This document shows positions 18,394 to 27,032 of a stretch of 64,000 nt of DNA, one piece after another. Every line of letters starts with the position of its first letter. Position 1 is the first letter of the stretch. The notes under the pieces were generated by a model. It did not search any database. It saw nothing but the letters and a program-made list of their open reading frames with translations, and was not told where the DNA came from. The DNA is from Flavobacterium endoglycinae (GTDB lineage Bacteria; Bacteroidota; Bacteroidia; Flavobacteriales; Flavobacteriaceae): NCBI RefSeq assembly GCF_017352115.1, contig NZ_CP071448.1, forward strand, positions 4,389,001 through 4,453,000, written 5' to 3'. The position numbers were made by a program, and so were the translations under genes.

Positions 18394-18423
18394 AAACCTG
18401 CGAATCTTACGATTTGCAGGTTT
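18394..18423 (-). terminator. stem-loop of the CCTGCGAATC family downstream of a tRNA remnant
   Basis: AAACCTGCGAATC, loop TTAC, GATTTGCAGGTTT, followed on the minus strand by seven T. No gene ends here; it lies about 70 bp downstream of the minus-strand tRNA 3'-end fragment at 18491, as if it once terminated a tRNA transcript. Confidence 0.6.
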
Positions 18424-18490
18424 TATCATGTTTTTATGGCTTTTTGAAAAGATTGAAAACTTTAAATTTTCAGGCTTTTTGGCCTTTCCG

Positions 18491-18511
18491 TGGGGAGAGC
18501 AGGATTCGAAC
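18491..18511 (-). other. tRNA 3'-end fragment (T-loop and acceptor strand)
   Basis: On the minus strand the sequence reads TTCGAAT (T-loop), CCTGC (T-stem 3' strand), TCTCCCC (acceptor 3' strand) and A. The matching 5' halves (GCAGG, GGGGAGA) are absent, so only the last 20 or so bases of a tRNA remain. This is the usual scar of an element that integrated into a tRNA 3' end. The isotype cannot be set from this piece; a Tyr-type acceptor is plausible from memory. Confidence 0.6.
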
Positions 18512-18562
18512 TTTATCGCTGAAGTCCTGTCTATACTGGTTTTATAAATATCTTTAACCAAA

Positions 18563-18579
18563 GTGCACCGATTCTGCAC
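18563..18579. repeat. GTGCACCGATTCTGCAC repeat
   Basis: A short inverted repeat (GTGCA/TGCAC around CCGATTC), about 50 bp from the tRNA fragment. The core TGCACCGATTCTGCACC recurs exactly at 31471-31487, and longer variants of the form TGCCACGATTMTGCCA occur at 21580, 31694 and 34228. The rest of the gap 18580-18821 is AT-rich and contains a T-arm-like CCATTCGAACC at 18768. Confidence 0.5.
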
Positions 18580-18821
18580 CCAAATTCACTTTTACTATTT
18601 CAATATGAATCACACGCAAAAAATCGCATACTAACTAACTACAAGACAGTAGTATTATTCTTTTATTTTACAAATATATTATAAATTTTTAAATTGCATA
18701 GTTTCCGCGAATTTTAGCTTTTTTTTTAGAATTTGAAAGCTGCGTTTTAGGCCACCCACGGAGGCCACCATTCGAACCTTTATTTAGCAGCATTTTAACT
18801 TTATCAAATGTTTCTGTCACA

Positions 18822-21239
18822 TTATTGACGTACTATTTTCGCATGTTGATAGGTTCCATAACTTTTTATTTTTGCGATGTATATCCCTGTTGCTAAAGAA
18901 GCAATATTTAAAGTAATTTCCTGTGTTTTATCTTTAGGATTAACTGTCATCAATACTCTCCCATTTAAGTCAAGAACTGTTATTTCATCTATAGGTTCGG
19001 TGTGACTGAAATGGATAGAACCATCAGATGGGATAGGGAATACATTTATGCCAGATTTTTGTTTAAAATCCTCAGTACCCAAAGTCTGACCACTAAACTG
19101 TACATTGCTTACCATTGTAAGATCCATTGGCGCATTATTATAGTAATTATTCATATACCTGCCACAATGTTCTAAAGTAACATCTAAAGTTGTACCAGCA
19201 TATGCTGTTAAATCATAGTTTAATGTTGCATAAGCATCATTATAAGAAGTAGTTGGGTTTCGGCTGTAGCCTTGTTGGATTCCGTTTACCAATACTCTGA
19301 ACCAAGAAGTATTTTTGCTATAGTAATATTTTTGCTTCATTGTAATTGCCAATTTCAAACTACTTACGTTTGTCGCATCAACTTTAAAAGAAATTCCTGA
19401 TGTGAAAGCCTTGTTGTCATTCCATGCCTGCTGTTCTGTAGTAGCTGATCCACCAACCCAAGCTGAGCCATTTCCTTGTAGTTTTTGATAGAAGTTTAAT
19501 GCATTCGAATACAAGAATTGTCTCGAAAAATCTTGTAATTCTGGAGCATAATTAGTTGTAGCGGTTGTGAAAAGCTGTTGATATGGTACTTTTACTGTAG
19601 TAGGATTAGTCGATTCTATTATTTTCTTCCATTCACAATAACTGTTTTTATACTTGTTTCTAATATATATATCATAGGATTTGGCAACTGTCAGTCCTGT
19701 AATGGTAAAAAACTTGTCTTTTGTGACCGTACCAGAGTTTGGAGCAGTCATATCGTGATCGACCCATGCCACTTCCCATTCGTCGGCAGCAGAAGTCCAA
19801 TTGAGTGTTATGCTATTTTCTGTCCTTGCGACTATGATCTTTTGCGGAGGATTACAAACTGGCATTTCAATTAGTTTTACATTATCTACAAAGGCAGTAT
19901 TATACGGAGAAGTTTCGGTGGTATATCTACCAAGATGTTCCATAATCAAATCAAATTTGGTTCCATTTGATTTAGATAAATCAATCGTTATGGTTTTAAA
20001 TTCGTCGGAATTGTCGGTAGTTGATGTATAAACTCCAGGAATTAGAGCGTAATCTGAGTTCGTTTTTGTCGCGATTCTGAATTTGGAATCTTTTGTCTGC
20101 CTCAGATCAAATTGAAGTATCGGATTTCCAGTATAATTGGTTAAATCAATGGTAAAATAAGCTCTTGAAATGAACGACGGATTGTCATTCCAAGAATCTT
20201 TGGTAGTTGTTTTCCATTCCCCGGACTTTATCACATCATCTGCTCCTCTGAAAAGTATGCCATTTTCAGAATTTGAAGCCGCAATTGGTGAAATATAAAC
20301 TCCGACATTTTTACTTGCCATCAGAAAATAGTCGAATGTATTATTACCATCAAAGGTAATGGTTGTAGGAACCTTAAGATTATATGGGCCAGTATTAAAC
20401 TGCTGAGAGTAATAATTATTTGGTGTAATGTCACAATCCGTTTTGCGGTAGAAAGTATAGCTAGTGGCGGGTTGCAGATTTTCCAACAGCACATTTTTTC
20501 CATTAACAACTTTATAGGTAGTTGGCATAGGATCTCCCAACTTTTGAATCATATAGCGGAAAGCAGGCGATATAACTTTACTGGGCCAATTTGCCAATAC
20601 AGATGTAGCAGTGACGATACTAAACGTACCATTATAGAATGGTTCGCATCGTTCCAAAGATCCTCCAAATTCGGTACACGCATAAGCGTTTTCATATATA
20701 GCTGTTCCACCAGACATTGTCATTCGGGTTCTTGTAGGTGGTTTGTTGTAGTTTTTAACCCCTTTGAAAGTTGTCAATTGACTGGCAGTTTTTCCAGGTT
20801 CTATTTCCTGTACATCGATCACTAGATTTTGTCGACCATCATAGTAAAAAGGTTTATCGAATGTTAAAATGACAGTATTTCCAGACCCGCTGATTCTACC
20901 ATTAAAAACTTCGGTAAGTTCACTATCTGGGATATTGGGATCACCTTTAGCGAATTCTGTTTTATTGGTATAACCTATTGCTACACGCCATATAGTGGAG
21001 TTTTCAAAAGCAGAAGATGAAAATTCTAGAAAATATTTAAGTGAAGTGATAGTACCTCTAAAACGCATCTCATCAGGGTAATATATTGTTTGTGATCTTG
21101 AATATTCGGCCTGCACTGTGATAGGCTCGTAAACCATGTCAAATTTAGTTCCTACAGTTACATTCGACAGTTGTTCTGCTTGAGAAAAAGTATTTGTTGA
21201 AATCAATAAGCTTATTAGAAGATAAAATTTAGTTTTCAT
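18822..21239 (-). CDS. T9SS-exported protein with fibronectin-III and C-terminal sorting domain
   Basis: 805 residues. A signal peptide (residues 1-19, ending FSQ) leads to two long beta-rich regions resembling MAM/jelly-roll ligand-binding modules (about 290-455 and 550-715), separated by a fibronectin type III domain (about 465-545, NPPQKIIVARTENSITLNW). The last 75 residues (NVFPIPSDG to KIVRQ) are a type A T9SS C-terminal domain, which directs secretion and surface attachment. No catalytic motif is seen, so adhesion or recognition is more likely than enzymatic action. It lies between integration-site-like repeats and may be island cargo. Confidence 0.88.
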   Translation of the reverse strand: MKTKFYLLISLLISTNTFSQAEQLSNVTVGTKFDMVYEPITVQAEYSRSQTIYYPDEMRFRGTITSLKYFLEFSSSAFENSTIWRVAIGYTNKTEFAKGDPNIPDSELTEVFNGRISGSGNTVILTFDKPFYYDGRQNLVIDVQEIEPGKTASQLTTFKGVKNYNKPPTRTRMTMSGGTAIYENAYACTEFGGSLERCEPFYNGTFSIVTATSVLANWPSKVISPAFRYMIQKLGDPMPTTYKVVNGKNVLLENLQPATSYTFYRKTDCDITPNNYYSQQFNTGPYNLKVPTTITFDGNNTFDYFLMASKNVGVYISPIAASNSENGILFRGADDVIKSGEWKTTTKDSWNDNPSFISRAYFTIDLTNYTGNPILQFDLRQTKDSKFRIATKTNSDYALIPGVYTSTTDNSDEFKTITIDLSKSNGTKFDLIMEHLGRYTTETSPYNTAFVDNVKLIEMPVCNPPQKIIVARTENSITLNWTSAADEWEVAWVDHDMTAPNSGTVTKDKFFTITGLTVAKSYDIYIRNKYKNSYCEWKKIIESTNPTTVKVPYQQLFTTATTNYAPELQDFSRQFLYSNALNFYQKLQGNGSAWVGGSATTEQQAWNDNKAFTSGISFKVDATNVSSLKLAITMKQKYYYSKNTSWFRVLVNGIQQGYSRNPTTSYNDAYATLNYDLTAYAGTTLDVTLEHCGRYMNNYYNNAPMDLTMVSNVQFSGQTLGTEDFKQKSGINVFPIPSDGSIHFSHTEPIDEITVLDLNGRVLMTVNPKDKTQEITLNIASLATGIYIAKIKSYGTYQHAKIVRQ

Positions 21240-21515
21240 TGTCTTAATTTTTAAAGATGCACGAATTTACAAATTAAAGTAACTGCGAGGTAGTTTTCAT
21301 TAAAATGAGTAATATTTTAAAATAAACATTGAATTTATGTGCTGACAAATATAACAAATGATTTTATGTAAGATATGGTAATGAATATGTATCAAATAGA
21401 AATAAACCAACAATTAGCCTTAGGAGAACAGCAAGTTAGTAAGTAGTTTTATATGAAGAAAAAAATCTATTCTTGAAATAATTTACACATTTTCAAATTT
21501 TAAATAGGGACGCTC

Positions 21516-21612
21516 TGCCATTCGAACCTAAGATAAATAGAGCCTGATTTTAATGATCTGAAGCACAAGAAAAGTTATGCGCCACGATTATGCCACGAAC
21601 ATATATGGTTAA
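21516..21612. repeat. 97-bp dispersed repeat, copy 1
   Basis: The stretch from TGCCATTCGAACCTAAGAT to GAACATATATGG matches 31629-31725 closely by eye, including the core TGCGCCACGATTATGCCACG (21578-21597). The shared start looks like a tRNA T-arm end. The pair brackets about 10 kb that holds the IS3 cassette, the recombinases, the RloA/RloB operon and both IS1-like elements. The rest of 21240-22064 has no gene I can support. Confidence 0.6.
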
Positions 21613-22064
21613 AAACTTTATAAAAGTCGCCATAGCTTTTTTAGGCACTTTTAAAAGACTATTCCATTATTTTGTTAATGATTTAAAAACAGAAAAAAAT
21701 TAGGAGATCAGAACTCCTGCATTTTTAAAATGGTATTAGTCCTTCGATTATATTTACTTTAAAACTTAGTGAGACTTAATCATTGGGTTAAAGATTTTGT
21801 TAATACTACTTATTTACAAGTAGCAGAATGATTAATAGGAAAGGATCATGCTGTTTTTAACAATAGAGGATTGATAATACTAAGCAAAACACTACAGAGA
21901 AATAAGGCTGCTTAACAGAAAATATTGGGTGAATTTTGATAAGTACAGCACCTCATAAATGGGGAAGAGTAAATTTTTGATATCAGTAAAATTACAATGA
22001 ATTTGCTAGTTAATAACATACTTAATTATCTGCAATTCGCTGATGGATTAGGATTTGCTTCTTT

Positions 22065-22400
22065 TTATTTCTGCCCGGCCATATCTGATGTAAGTTTACT
22101 GATCTGCGCCTGTAATAAAACAAACTGGCCTTTCATAAATAATGAAGTGAGAGAGGAAATTTCATCCCAGCTGCGGGATATAACTTTTAATTCAAGATCT
22201 TGGTTTTCACCATAAATAAAAGATAATGTCTGATCTTTTTGAATTTTCAAAACATATTCTTCATCATGGCACCCGATCCAGAAAGCCGCCTGTTGATTAT
22301 CACTTAGTTTAATTTCATCAAAAGATGCAATAACTTCAGGGACTGCCGCGAGATCTATTGAACCTCCCCAGTTTTTTTCAATCCAGAATTTTATTTCCAT
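22065..22400 (-). CDS. unknown 111-residue protein of the IS3 cassette, copy A
   Basis: An acidic, soluble alpha/beta protein beginning MEIKFWIEKNWGGSIDLAAV, with no signal peptide or membrane segment and a Leu/Gln-rich C-terminal helix. It matches its counterpart at 45154 at about 100 of 111 positions. The frame is open for 12 more codons upstream, but those differ much more between the copies than the rest, so the Met at 22400 is preferred as start. It is 190 bp downstream of the truncated transposase. I do not recognise a family; it may be cargo or an accessory of the element. Confidence 0.65.
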   Translation of the reverse strand: MEIKFWIEKNWGGSIDLAAVPEVIASFDEIKLSDNQQAAFWIGCHDEEYVLKIQKDQTLSFIYGENQDLELKVISRSWDEISSLTSLFMKGQFVLLQAQISKLTSDMAGQK

Positions 22401-22590
22401 ATCTAATAACAGTAATTCCCGGCCTTTATACTGCACTGTTTCTGCAGGCAGATTTTTATAAAATAATATTTAAGAAAGATAGTAATTTTTATTGATATGA
22501 TAATAAAAAGCGGATTACAATTTCTATAAATCTCTTAATTACATAAGCTGGAAAATGTGCATTAGTTAGCGGAGATGAGATTAAGGATAA

Positions 22591-23184
22591 TTATTTTTTT
22601 ACCCTGGCTGAGAACCCAAGTTTCTCCATATATTTTCTTACTCCGCTGCCTGTGATCTGATATCCTAAATTCTGCATTTCAGCAGCAATCCGTTTACTTC
22701 CGTAACGCTGTTTAGAAGCAAAAAATATTGATGTGATTTCTTGTTCAAGCAAAATTTGTCTTTTCTGCGTGTCATTAAGAATGTGGTTTTTCCATCTGCT
22801 GTAGGTTACAGTCCCGGCTTGTAAAACGCTGCACATTAATTTGACAGAGAAGCTTTTTTCATTGCTGTAAATGAATTGAAAGAGAGATTCTCTGCCTTTA
22901 TTTAGGTATGGCCCGGCTTTTTTTAAAATCTCGAATTTTAAATCAGTTTTATTTATTTTTTGCCGCAGCCGGCGTATTCTTAAATCAGTGGATCTTAAAT
23001 TTAGATAAAAATCACTGGAATAATTTTTACTGCCTGATTTTTCAAAATGCTGTCTCCATCTTGTCAGGGCTCCTGAGAATAAACCGAATTCGTTTTCTAA
23101 CGTCGTAATACAGTTTCTTTCGTAGCTGGTAATTACTAACTTTTCTTTGAATACGCATTCATATTTTTTTCTTTTTCCTGTCAT
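22591..23184 (-). CDS. truncated IS3-type transposase paralogue without catalytic domain, copy A
   Basis: 197 residues: an OrfA-like helix-turn-helix (1-50, ending GALTRWRQHF), a coiled coil (60-85) and an OrfB N-terminal HTH_21-like part (about 120-190, ITSIFFASKQRYGSKRIAAEM). It ends at LGFSARVKK, exactly where the rve integrase domain would begin, so it has no DDE residues. It aligns along its length with the N-terminal half of the adjacent 393-residue transposase but is clearly divergent from it. The copy at 45684 is also intact and the same length. A DNA-binding regulator or transposition inhibitor is inferred. Start set by agreement with copy B. Confidence 0.7.
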   Translation of the reverse strand: MTGKRKKYECVFKEKLVITSYERNCITTLENEFGLFSGALTRWRQHFEKSGSKNYSSDFYLNLRSTDLRIRRLRQKINKTDLKFEILKKAGPYLNKGRESLFQFIYSNEKSFSVKLMCSVLQAGTVTYSRWKNHILNDTQKRQILLEQEITSIFFASKQRYGSKRIAAEMQNLGYQITGSGVRKYMEKLGFSARVKK

Positions 23185-23200
23185 GTCTAAATAATATCGT

Positions 23201-24382
23201 CTAAGTACGATCCCTCTGGGAGCAGGCAGTTTGTTCATTAAACTGTTCTATAGTTTTATATTGTAATGACGAATGAATTCTTTTTTGGTTGTACCAGTTT
23301 TCAATAAATTCAAATATTTCATTTTTCATTTTCTTTACTGTTATGAGTTCTTTTTCTTGGTACACCAGCTCTCTTTTTAATGAGCTGAAAAAACTTTCGC
23401 AGGCAGCATTGTCAAAATGGTCTCCCGTACGGCTCATACTCTGGATGCATTTATGGGAATCCAGTTTTTCAGCGAAGCATTTATTTGCATACTGGACCCC
23501 TCTGTCAGAGTGAAATATTAACCCCTCAGGTATAGGGCGGTTATTTACGGCCATTTCCCAGGCTGGGATTATGGTCTTCTGCGCAGAGAGCCTTCTACCG
23601 AGGTTCCAGCCTATTATTTTGCGGTCATAAAGGTCCATAATAACGGTAAGATAGATAAAACCTCTTTTGGTCTGGAGGTAGGTAATGTCGGAAACCCATA
23701 TCTCTGCGTGTCCCTTTGCGTTGAATTTACGGTTCAGAAAGTTTGGAGCAGTATATTGGTTATGATTGGAATCTGTAGTAACTCTAAATTTTCTTTTCTT
23801 CTTACGTTTGAGTCCCAGCTGTTTCATATAAAAAGAAACCTGCCTTCGGACAATCTCGTATCCGCCCCGGTTAAGCTCTTCTGCAATTTTAGCTGCTCCT
23901 TGATTCTTTTTAAAAGCATAAAATATAGCTGCCAGTTCTTTTTTTAATGAAAGCAGGTACAGCTGTTTTTCTGATATTTCATTTTTTTCCCATCTATGGT
24001 AGCTGCTGTAGGGAATATCCAGCGTCCGGCACATCAGCAGAATTGAATACTTTTTTCTGTTTCTTTTTAAGAACTGGTAAATTTTCAATCTTCCCTGGTT
24101 AAGACATGGAGAAGCAGTCTTTAAAATTTCAAATAAGAGTTCTGATTCTTTACATTTTTTTTCAAGTTCAACGATTTTCTTCTTCTCAGGATTTACTCTT
24201 TCATATCCAGATCCGGGAAAACGCCCTTCCCCAAATTTCTGGTATTCCTGCCTCCATCTGGTCAGAAGGCAGGGCAGTATGCCAAGTTCTGCCGCGTATT
24301 GCTTCAGGCTGCTTTTTTCATAACTCAGCGTAACGGCATTGTCTTTAAAGGTGCGGTCGAATTTTTTGTACTTCGCTTTCAT
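23201..24382 (-). CDS. IS3-family transposase, single open frame, copy A
   Basis: 393 residues. N-terminal HTH with LTRWRQEYQKFG, a coiled coil (about 65-90), HTH_21-like region (145-195) and the rve integrase core (about 220-385) with DDE residues in WVSDITYL, HSDRGVQY and ACESFFSSLKREL. Usual IS3 elements make the full protein by a frameshift between OrfA and OrfB; here both are joined in one frame. It agrees with copy B at about 370 of 393 positions. First gene of the cassette; its stop is 16 bp from the start of the truncated paralogue. Confidence 0.9.
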   Translation of the reverse strand: MKAKYKKFDRTFKDNAVTLSYEKSSLKQYAAELGILPCLLTRWRQEYQKFGEGRFPGSGYERVNPEKKKIVELEKKCKESELLFEILKTASPCLNQGRLKIYQFLKRNRKKYSILLMCRTLDIPYSSYHRWEKNEISEKQLYLLSLKKELAAIFYAFKKNQGAAKIAEELNRGGYEIVRRQVSFYMKQLGLKRKKKRKFRVTTDSNHNQYTAPNFLNRKFNAKGHAEIWVSDITYLQTKRGFIYLTVIMDLYDRKIIGWNLGRRLSAQKTIIPAWEMAVNNRPIPEGLIFHSDRGVQYANKCFAEKLDSHKCIQSMSRTGDHFDNAACESFFSSLKRELVYQEKELITVKKMKNEIFEFIENWYNQKRIHSSLQYKTIEQFNEQTACSQRDRT

Positions 24383-24595
24383 TTTTCTGCATTTTCATAA
24401 TTAGGAGATACTACCATTGTCGTTGTTTGTAAATAATAACTCTATTAAGTCCAAATTCAATGTGTTATGATATTTTTTTGAAAGGTAAAAGGTGTAAAAT
24501 GGAAGTATTTATCTTCCTTAATTCACGCTAGCTTTATCTGGCAAAAATTGCAGCAGCTCCAAACTTGTTATGTGCATAATTTTACGTCTTGTTTG

Positions 24596-24914
24596 TCACA
24601 TCAAGGAAAAAATACTCCAGAAACATAGAATTAGAGATAGGATCAATAATATTCTCGACGTTCTTTCTAAGTACTCTGCTTTGCGGCACTGCAAAAAGAG
24701 AAAAGAAGCCAGCGCCGATAAAACTATATCCATTACAGTAAGAAGGTAGGGATCTTGAAGGTAATTTGGAAAAGCAGTGAGATAAGCAGTTTTAGACTGC
24801 TCAAATGTCGTATATTGACTGCATAACAGAAACCACCAAGCTCTATTTGCTAATACGGCTGCAAGTATTACAATCCCAATAAAAAAAAATAACAGCTGTG
24901 TTTTTTACTTTCAT
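24596..24914 (-). pseudogene. membrane protein gene frameshifted in a 9-base T-run
   Basis: From the ATG at 24914 the frame opens MKVKNTAVIFF and then meets a run of nine T (nine A on the plus strand, 24881-24889). In the frame set by the ATG it soon stops; with one T fewer it continues as IGIVILAAVLANRAWWFLL for a total of about 105 residues to the TGA at 24596, with three hydrophobic segments. The clean reading after the run shows this is a real gene off by one base. It may be phase-variable, recently dead, or a sequencing error. No family recognised. Confidence 0.55.
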
Positions 24915-25420
24915 GATAGTGTATATTATAGGTTTGAAACCAATGGTTTATGATAAGCTGAAAAATAGTATCGAAGTAAAGTTACATAAAAATCTTGCTT
25001 ACATTTCTTTTGCTGAGTTTACTTTGTTAAAAAGGAGATGTATCATGATTCTGCTATAAAACTTAATTTGACGAAGAATAAGTATATTGGATAACAAAAA
25101 ATGCATTTTTTTACATACTTCCGTTACCTTATGTTGTTTGTACCAACACCTTTACTCCATTAGGATGACGATGAAAGCCGGCCAAATAATAGGTGTTACT
25201 AAAATAAACGAGAGCTAATTAAGCAAGATTGAAGTTTTTTAAAATATAGAAATATAGCACTTTTTTTGTTGGATTTCTCGTGGAAATCAATTGAAGATTA
25301 GTTTTAAGCCAGGCAGGCGACTTACAGACAATTTATTGGAATGTAAAGAAAGACTAATTTAGATTAATAAATTGTTTAGTAAGTATCTTGTACTGTTACA
25401 ATGAGTTTGGTTTAAAATAG
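24915..25420. other. intergenic, no gene seen
   Basis: AT-rich DNA between the frameshifted membrane gene and the truncated recombinase. I see no open frame, repeat or hairpin of note. The missing 5' part of the recombinase gene is not present here. Confidence 0.4.
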
Positions 25421-25528
25421 TGTAGGGCATCCTATTACATCCCATCCATCACAGGCGGAACGCAGAAGCCCAGAAACATTCTCACGATTGAAGAAATCAG
25501 ACTGGTTTACGAACATGCTGAGAATGAA

Positions 25529-26026
25529 ATGGAAAAAGCCCTGCTTTCGATTGCCTACGGATGCGGACTGAGAAGGTCAGAGATTGCGAGCCTTGATCTA
25601 AAAAATGTCAACCTCGTTAAAGGAATGCTGGTTGTCAGACAGGGAAAAGGAAACAAGAGGCGTGAAGTTCCAATGAGTGATACTGTTCTGCAGTACCTGA
25701 CAAAATATGTCAGGGATGAAAGGCCTGAAAGGCTGACAGGGAGAAACCAGAATGAGGAAGCATTTTTCATCAACAGCAGAGGCAGAAGATCGACAGGAGA
25801 AAACCTCAATGAGATTTTAAATAAGATGATTGAGCAGACGGGAAAATTTGAGCTTGTCCAGAAAGAAATCACGCTTCACTGCCTTCGCCACAGCATTGCC
25901 TATCATCTGGCAGAGAATAACGCGGGAATCGATTTTATACGCAGTTTTCTGGGGCATACGCAGATCAATACCACCTATATCTATGCGGTGCAGAACAAGA
26001 AACGCAAACCAGTTGTAAACTTCTAA
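25529..26026 (+). CDS. tyrosine recombinase, catalytic domain only
   Basis: 165 residues covering the catalytic domain of a phage-integrase-type recombinase with the complete active site: Arg in GLRRSEI, Lys in GKGNKRREV, HCLRH, GHTQI and the nucleophile Tyr in TTYIYA. The same frame is open back to 25421 and reads YYIPSITGG..RNILTIEEIR, the usual linker into this domain, but the N-terminal core-binding domain is missing and a TAG precedes it. So it is probably 5'-truncated, although a minimal active enzyme is possible. The next recombinase starts 12 bp later. Confidence 0.75.
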   Translation: MEKALLSIAYGCGLRRSEIASLDLKNVNLVKGMLVVRQGKGNKRREVPMSDTVLQYLTKYVRDERPERLTGRNQNEEAFFINSRGRRSTGENLNEILNKMIEQTGKFELVQKEITLHCLRHSIAYHLAENNAGIDFIRSFLGHTQINTTYIYAVQNKKRKPVVNF

Positions 26027-26037
26027 AAACGTAACTA

Positions 26038-26913
26038 ATGGAAAACAAGAAACCTGATTTGGAAAATTACCTGCAAGGAATTGTAGCGGAAAAGACAGCG
26101 GAGAGCTATCTCTATACAATCAATCATTTTTTAAAGACCAATACAAAGGCAAAAAGATACCAGTACAAAGATATAGTCAAACACATGGATAAAGTAAGCC
26201 AGAAGCAGTCCAACGTGCAGTACCGAATCAGGATACTCTCAGCCATTAAAAAATATTACGATTATCTGGTAATGTACGGCTATCGAAATGACCATCCATG
26301 CAGAAAGCTTAATATTAAAATCAAGGGCAACCAGACCATTCAGGTGCAGGATCTGTTCAACAGTACGGAACTGCAGCTTTTAATGGAACGGGAGAACCGC
26401 TACAAACATCTTGACGTGAGAAACAATGTTCTGATTTCCCTTTTGATCTATCAGGGGCTGGCAAGTGATGAAATAGCAAGGCTGGCTCTAAACGATGTTG
26501 ATCTGGATAACGGCACAGTTTACATTAAAGGCTCTGCCAATCTTAATAAAAGAACGCTGGAGCTTGTGCCTAAACAGATGATACTGTTTCATAATTACAT
26601 AAATGAAACGCGACCTGCCTTACTGCGCGGGAGCAGTGATAAATTCATATTGACAAAGCTTGGACAGCCTATTGTAGTGAACAGCATACATGCCATGATT
26701 GAGCCGTTAAGAGGATTATTCCCTGACAGAAAACTAAACCCGCAGACAATCAGAATGAGCGTAATCTGCAATTGGCTTAACGAGAAAAACATTCCATTGG
26801 AAAGAGTTCAGGAACTGGCAGGGCATAAGTGGCCAGGGACAACTGAGAAATATATCAAAGTGAATAGCACACATCAGAGAGAGCTGATTAATCGATATTT
26901 TCCAAGTATTTAG
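26038..26913 (+). CDS. tyrosine recombinase with altered active site
   Basis: 291 residues, full length: an N-terminal SAM-like core-binding domain (about 5-100) and a catalytic domain (110-285). The first catalytic Arg is replaced, since GLR becomes GLASDEIARL. The HxxR motif reads PQTIR, keeping only the Arg. GHKWPGTTEKYIKV keeps His and the nucleophile Tyr. It may work only with a partner recombinase, supplying DNA binding or a structural subunit, and the intact catalytic domain encoded 12 bp upstream is the obvious partner. Confidence 0.78.
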   Translation: MENKKPDLENYLQGIVAEKTAESYLYTINHFLKTNTKAKRYQYKDIVKHMDKVSQKQSNVQYRIRILSAIKKYYDYLVMYGYRNDHPCRKLNIKIKGNQTIQVQDLFNSTELQLLMERENRYKHLDVRNNVLISLLIYQGLASDEIARLALNDVDLDNGTVYIKGSANLNKRTLELVPKQMILFHNYINETRPALLRGSSDKFILTKLGQPIVVNSIHAMIEPLRGLFPDRKLNPQTIRMSVICNWLNEKNIPLERVQELAGHKWPGTTEKYIKVNSTHQRELINRYFPSI

Positions 26914-26993
26914 TAAAAGAAAAAGTTACGAATAAGCATATTTAGAAATAATATAAAGAATGTTAAAAGTTAGTGCACGTTAATCCTTATTCT

Positions 26994-27001
26994 TATATTT
27001 G
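26994..27001 (+). promoter_or_regulatory. TAnnTTTG -7 box upstream of the RloA-like gene
   Basis: TATATTTG fits the Bacteroidota -7 consensus and lies 32 bp before the ATG at 27033. No convincing -33 TTTG is seen at the right spacing. Confidence 0.35.
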
Positions 27002-27032
27002 TAAAAAATATACAAATTTTAAATTAAGGGTT

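Larger units (their letters stand above)
21680..24402 (-). mobile_element. IS3-derived three-gene cassette, copy A
   Basis: A 2.72-kb unit repeated at 44770-47499, by eye around 90% identical over its length. In transcription order it holds a full IS3-type transposase, a transposase paralogue lacking the catalytic domain, and a 111-residue unknown protein, ending at a small hairpin (21702-21718). Similarity begins at GATTTAAAAACAGA and ends just before the transposase start. I could not find terminal inverted repeats or target-site duplications at either copy. Confidence 0.7.

Noticed and set aside
18751..18780. CCATTCGAACC, possible second tRNA end
   Set aside because: The base after the T-loop is not the invariant C and no acceptor strand can be paired, so it is not a tRNA end by itself.
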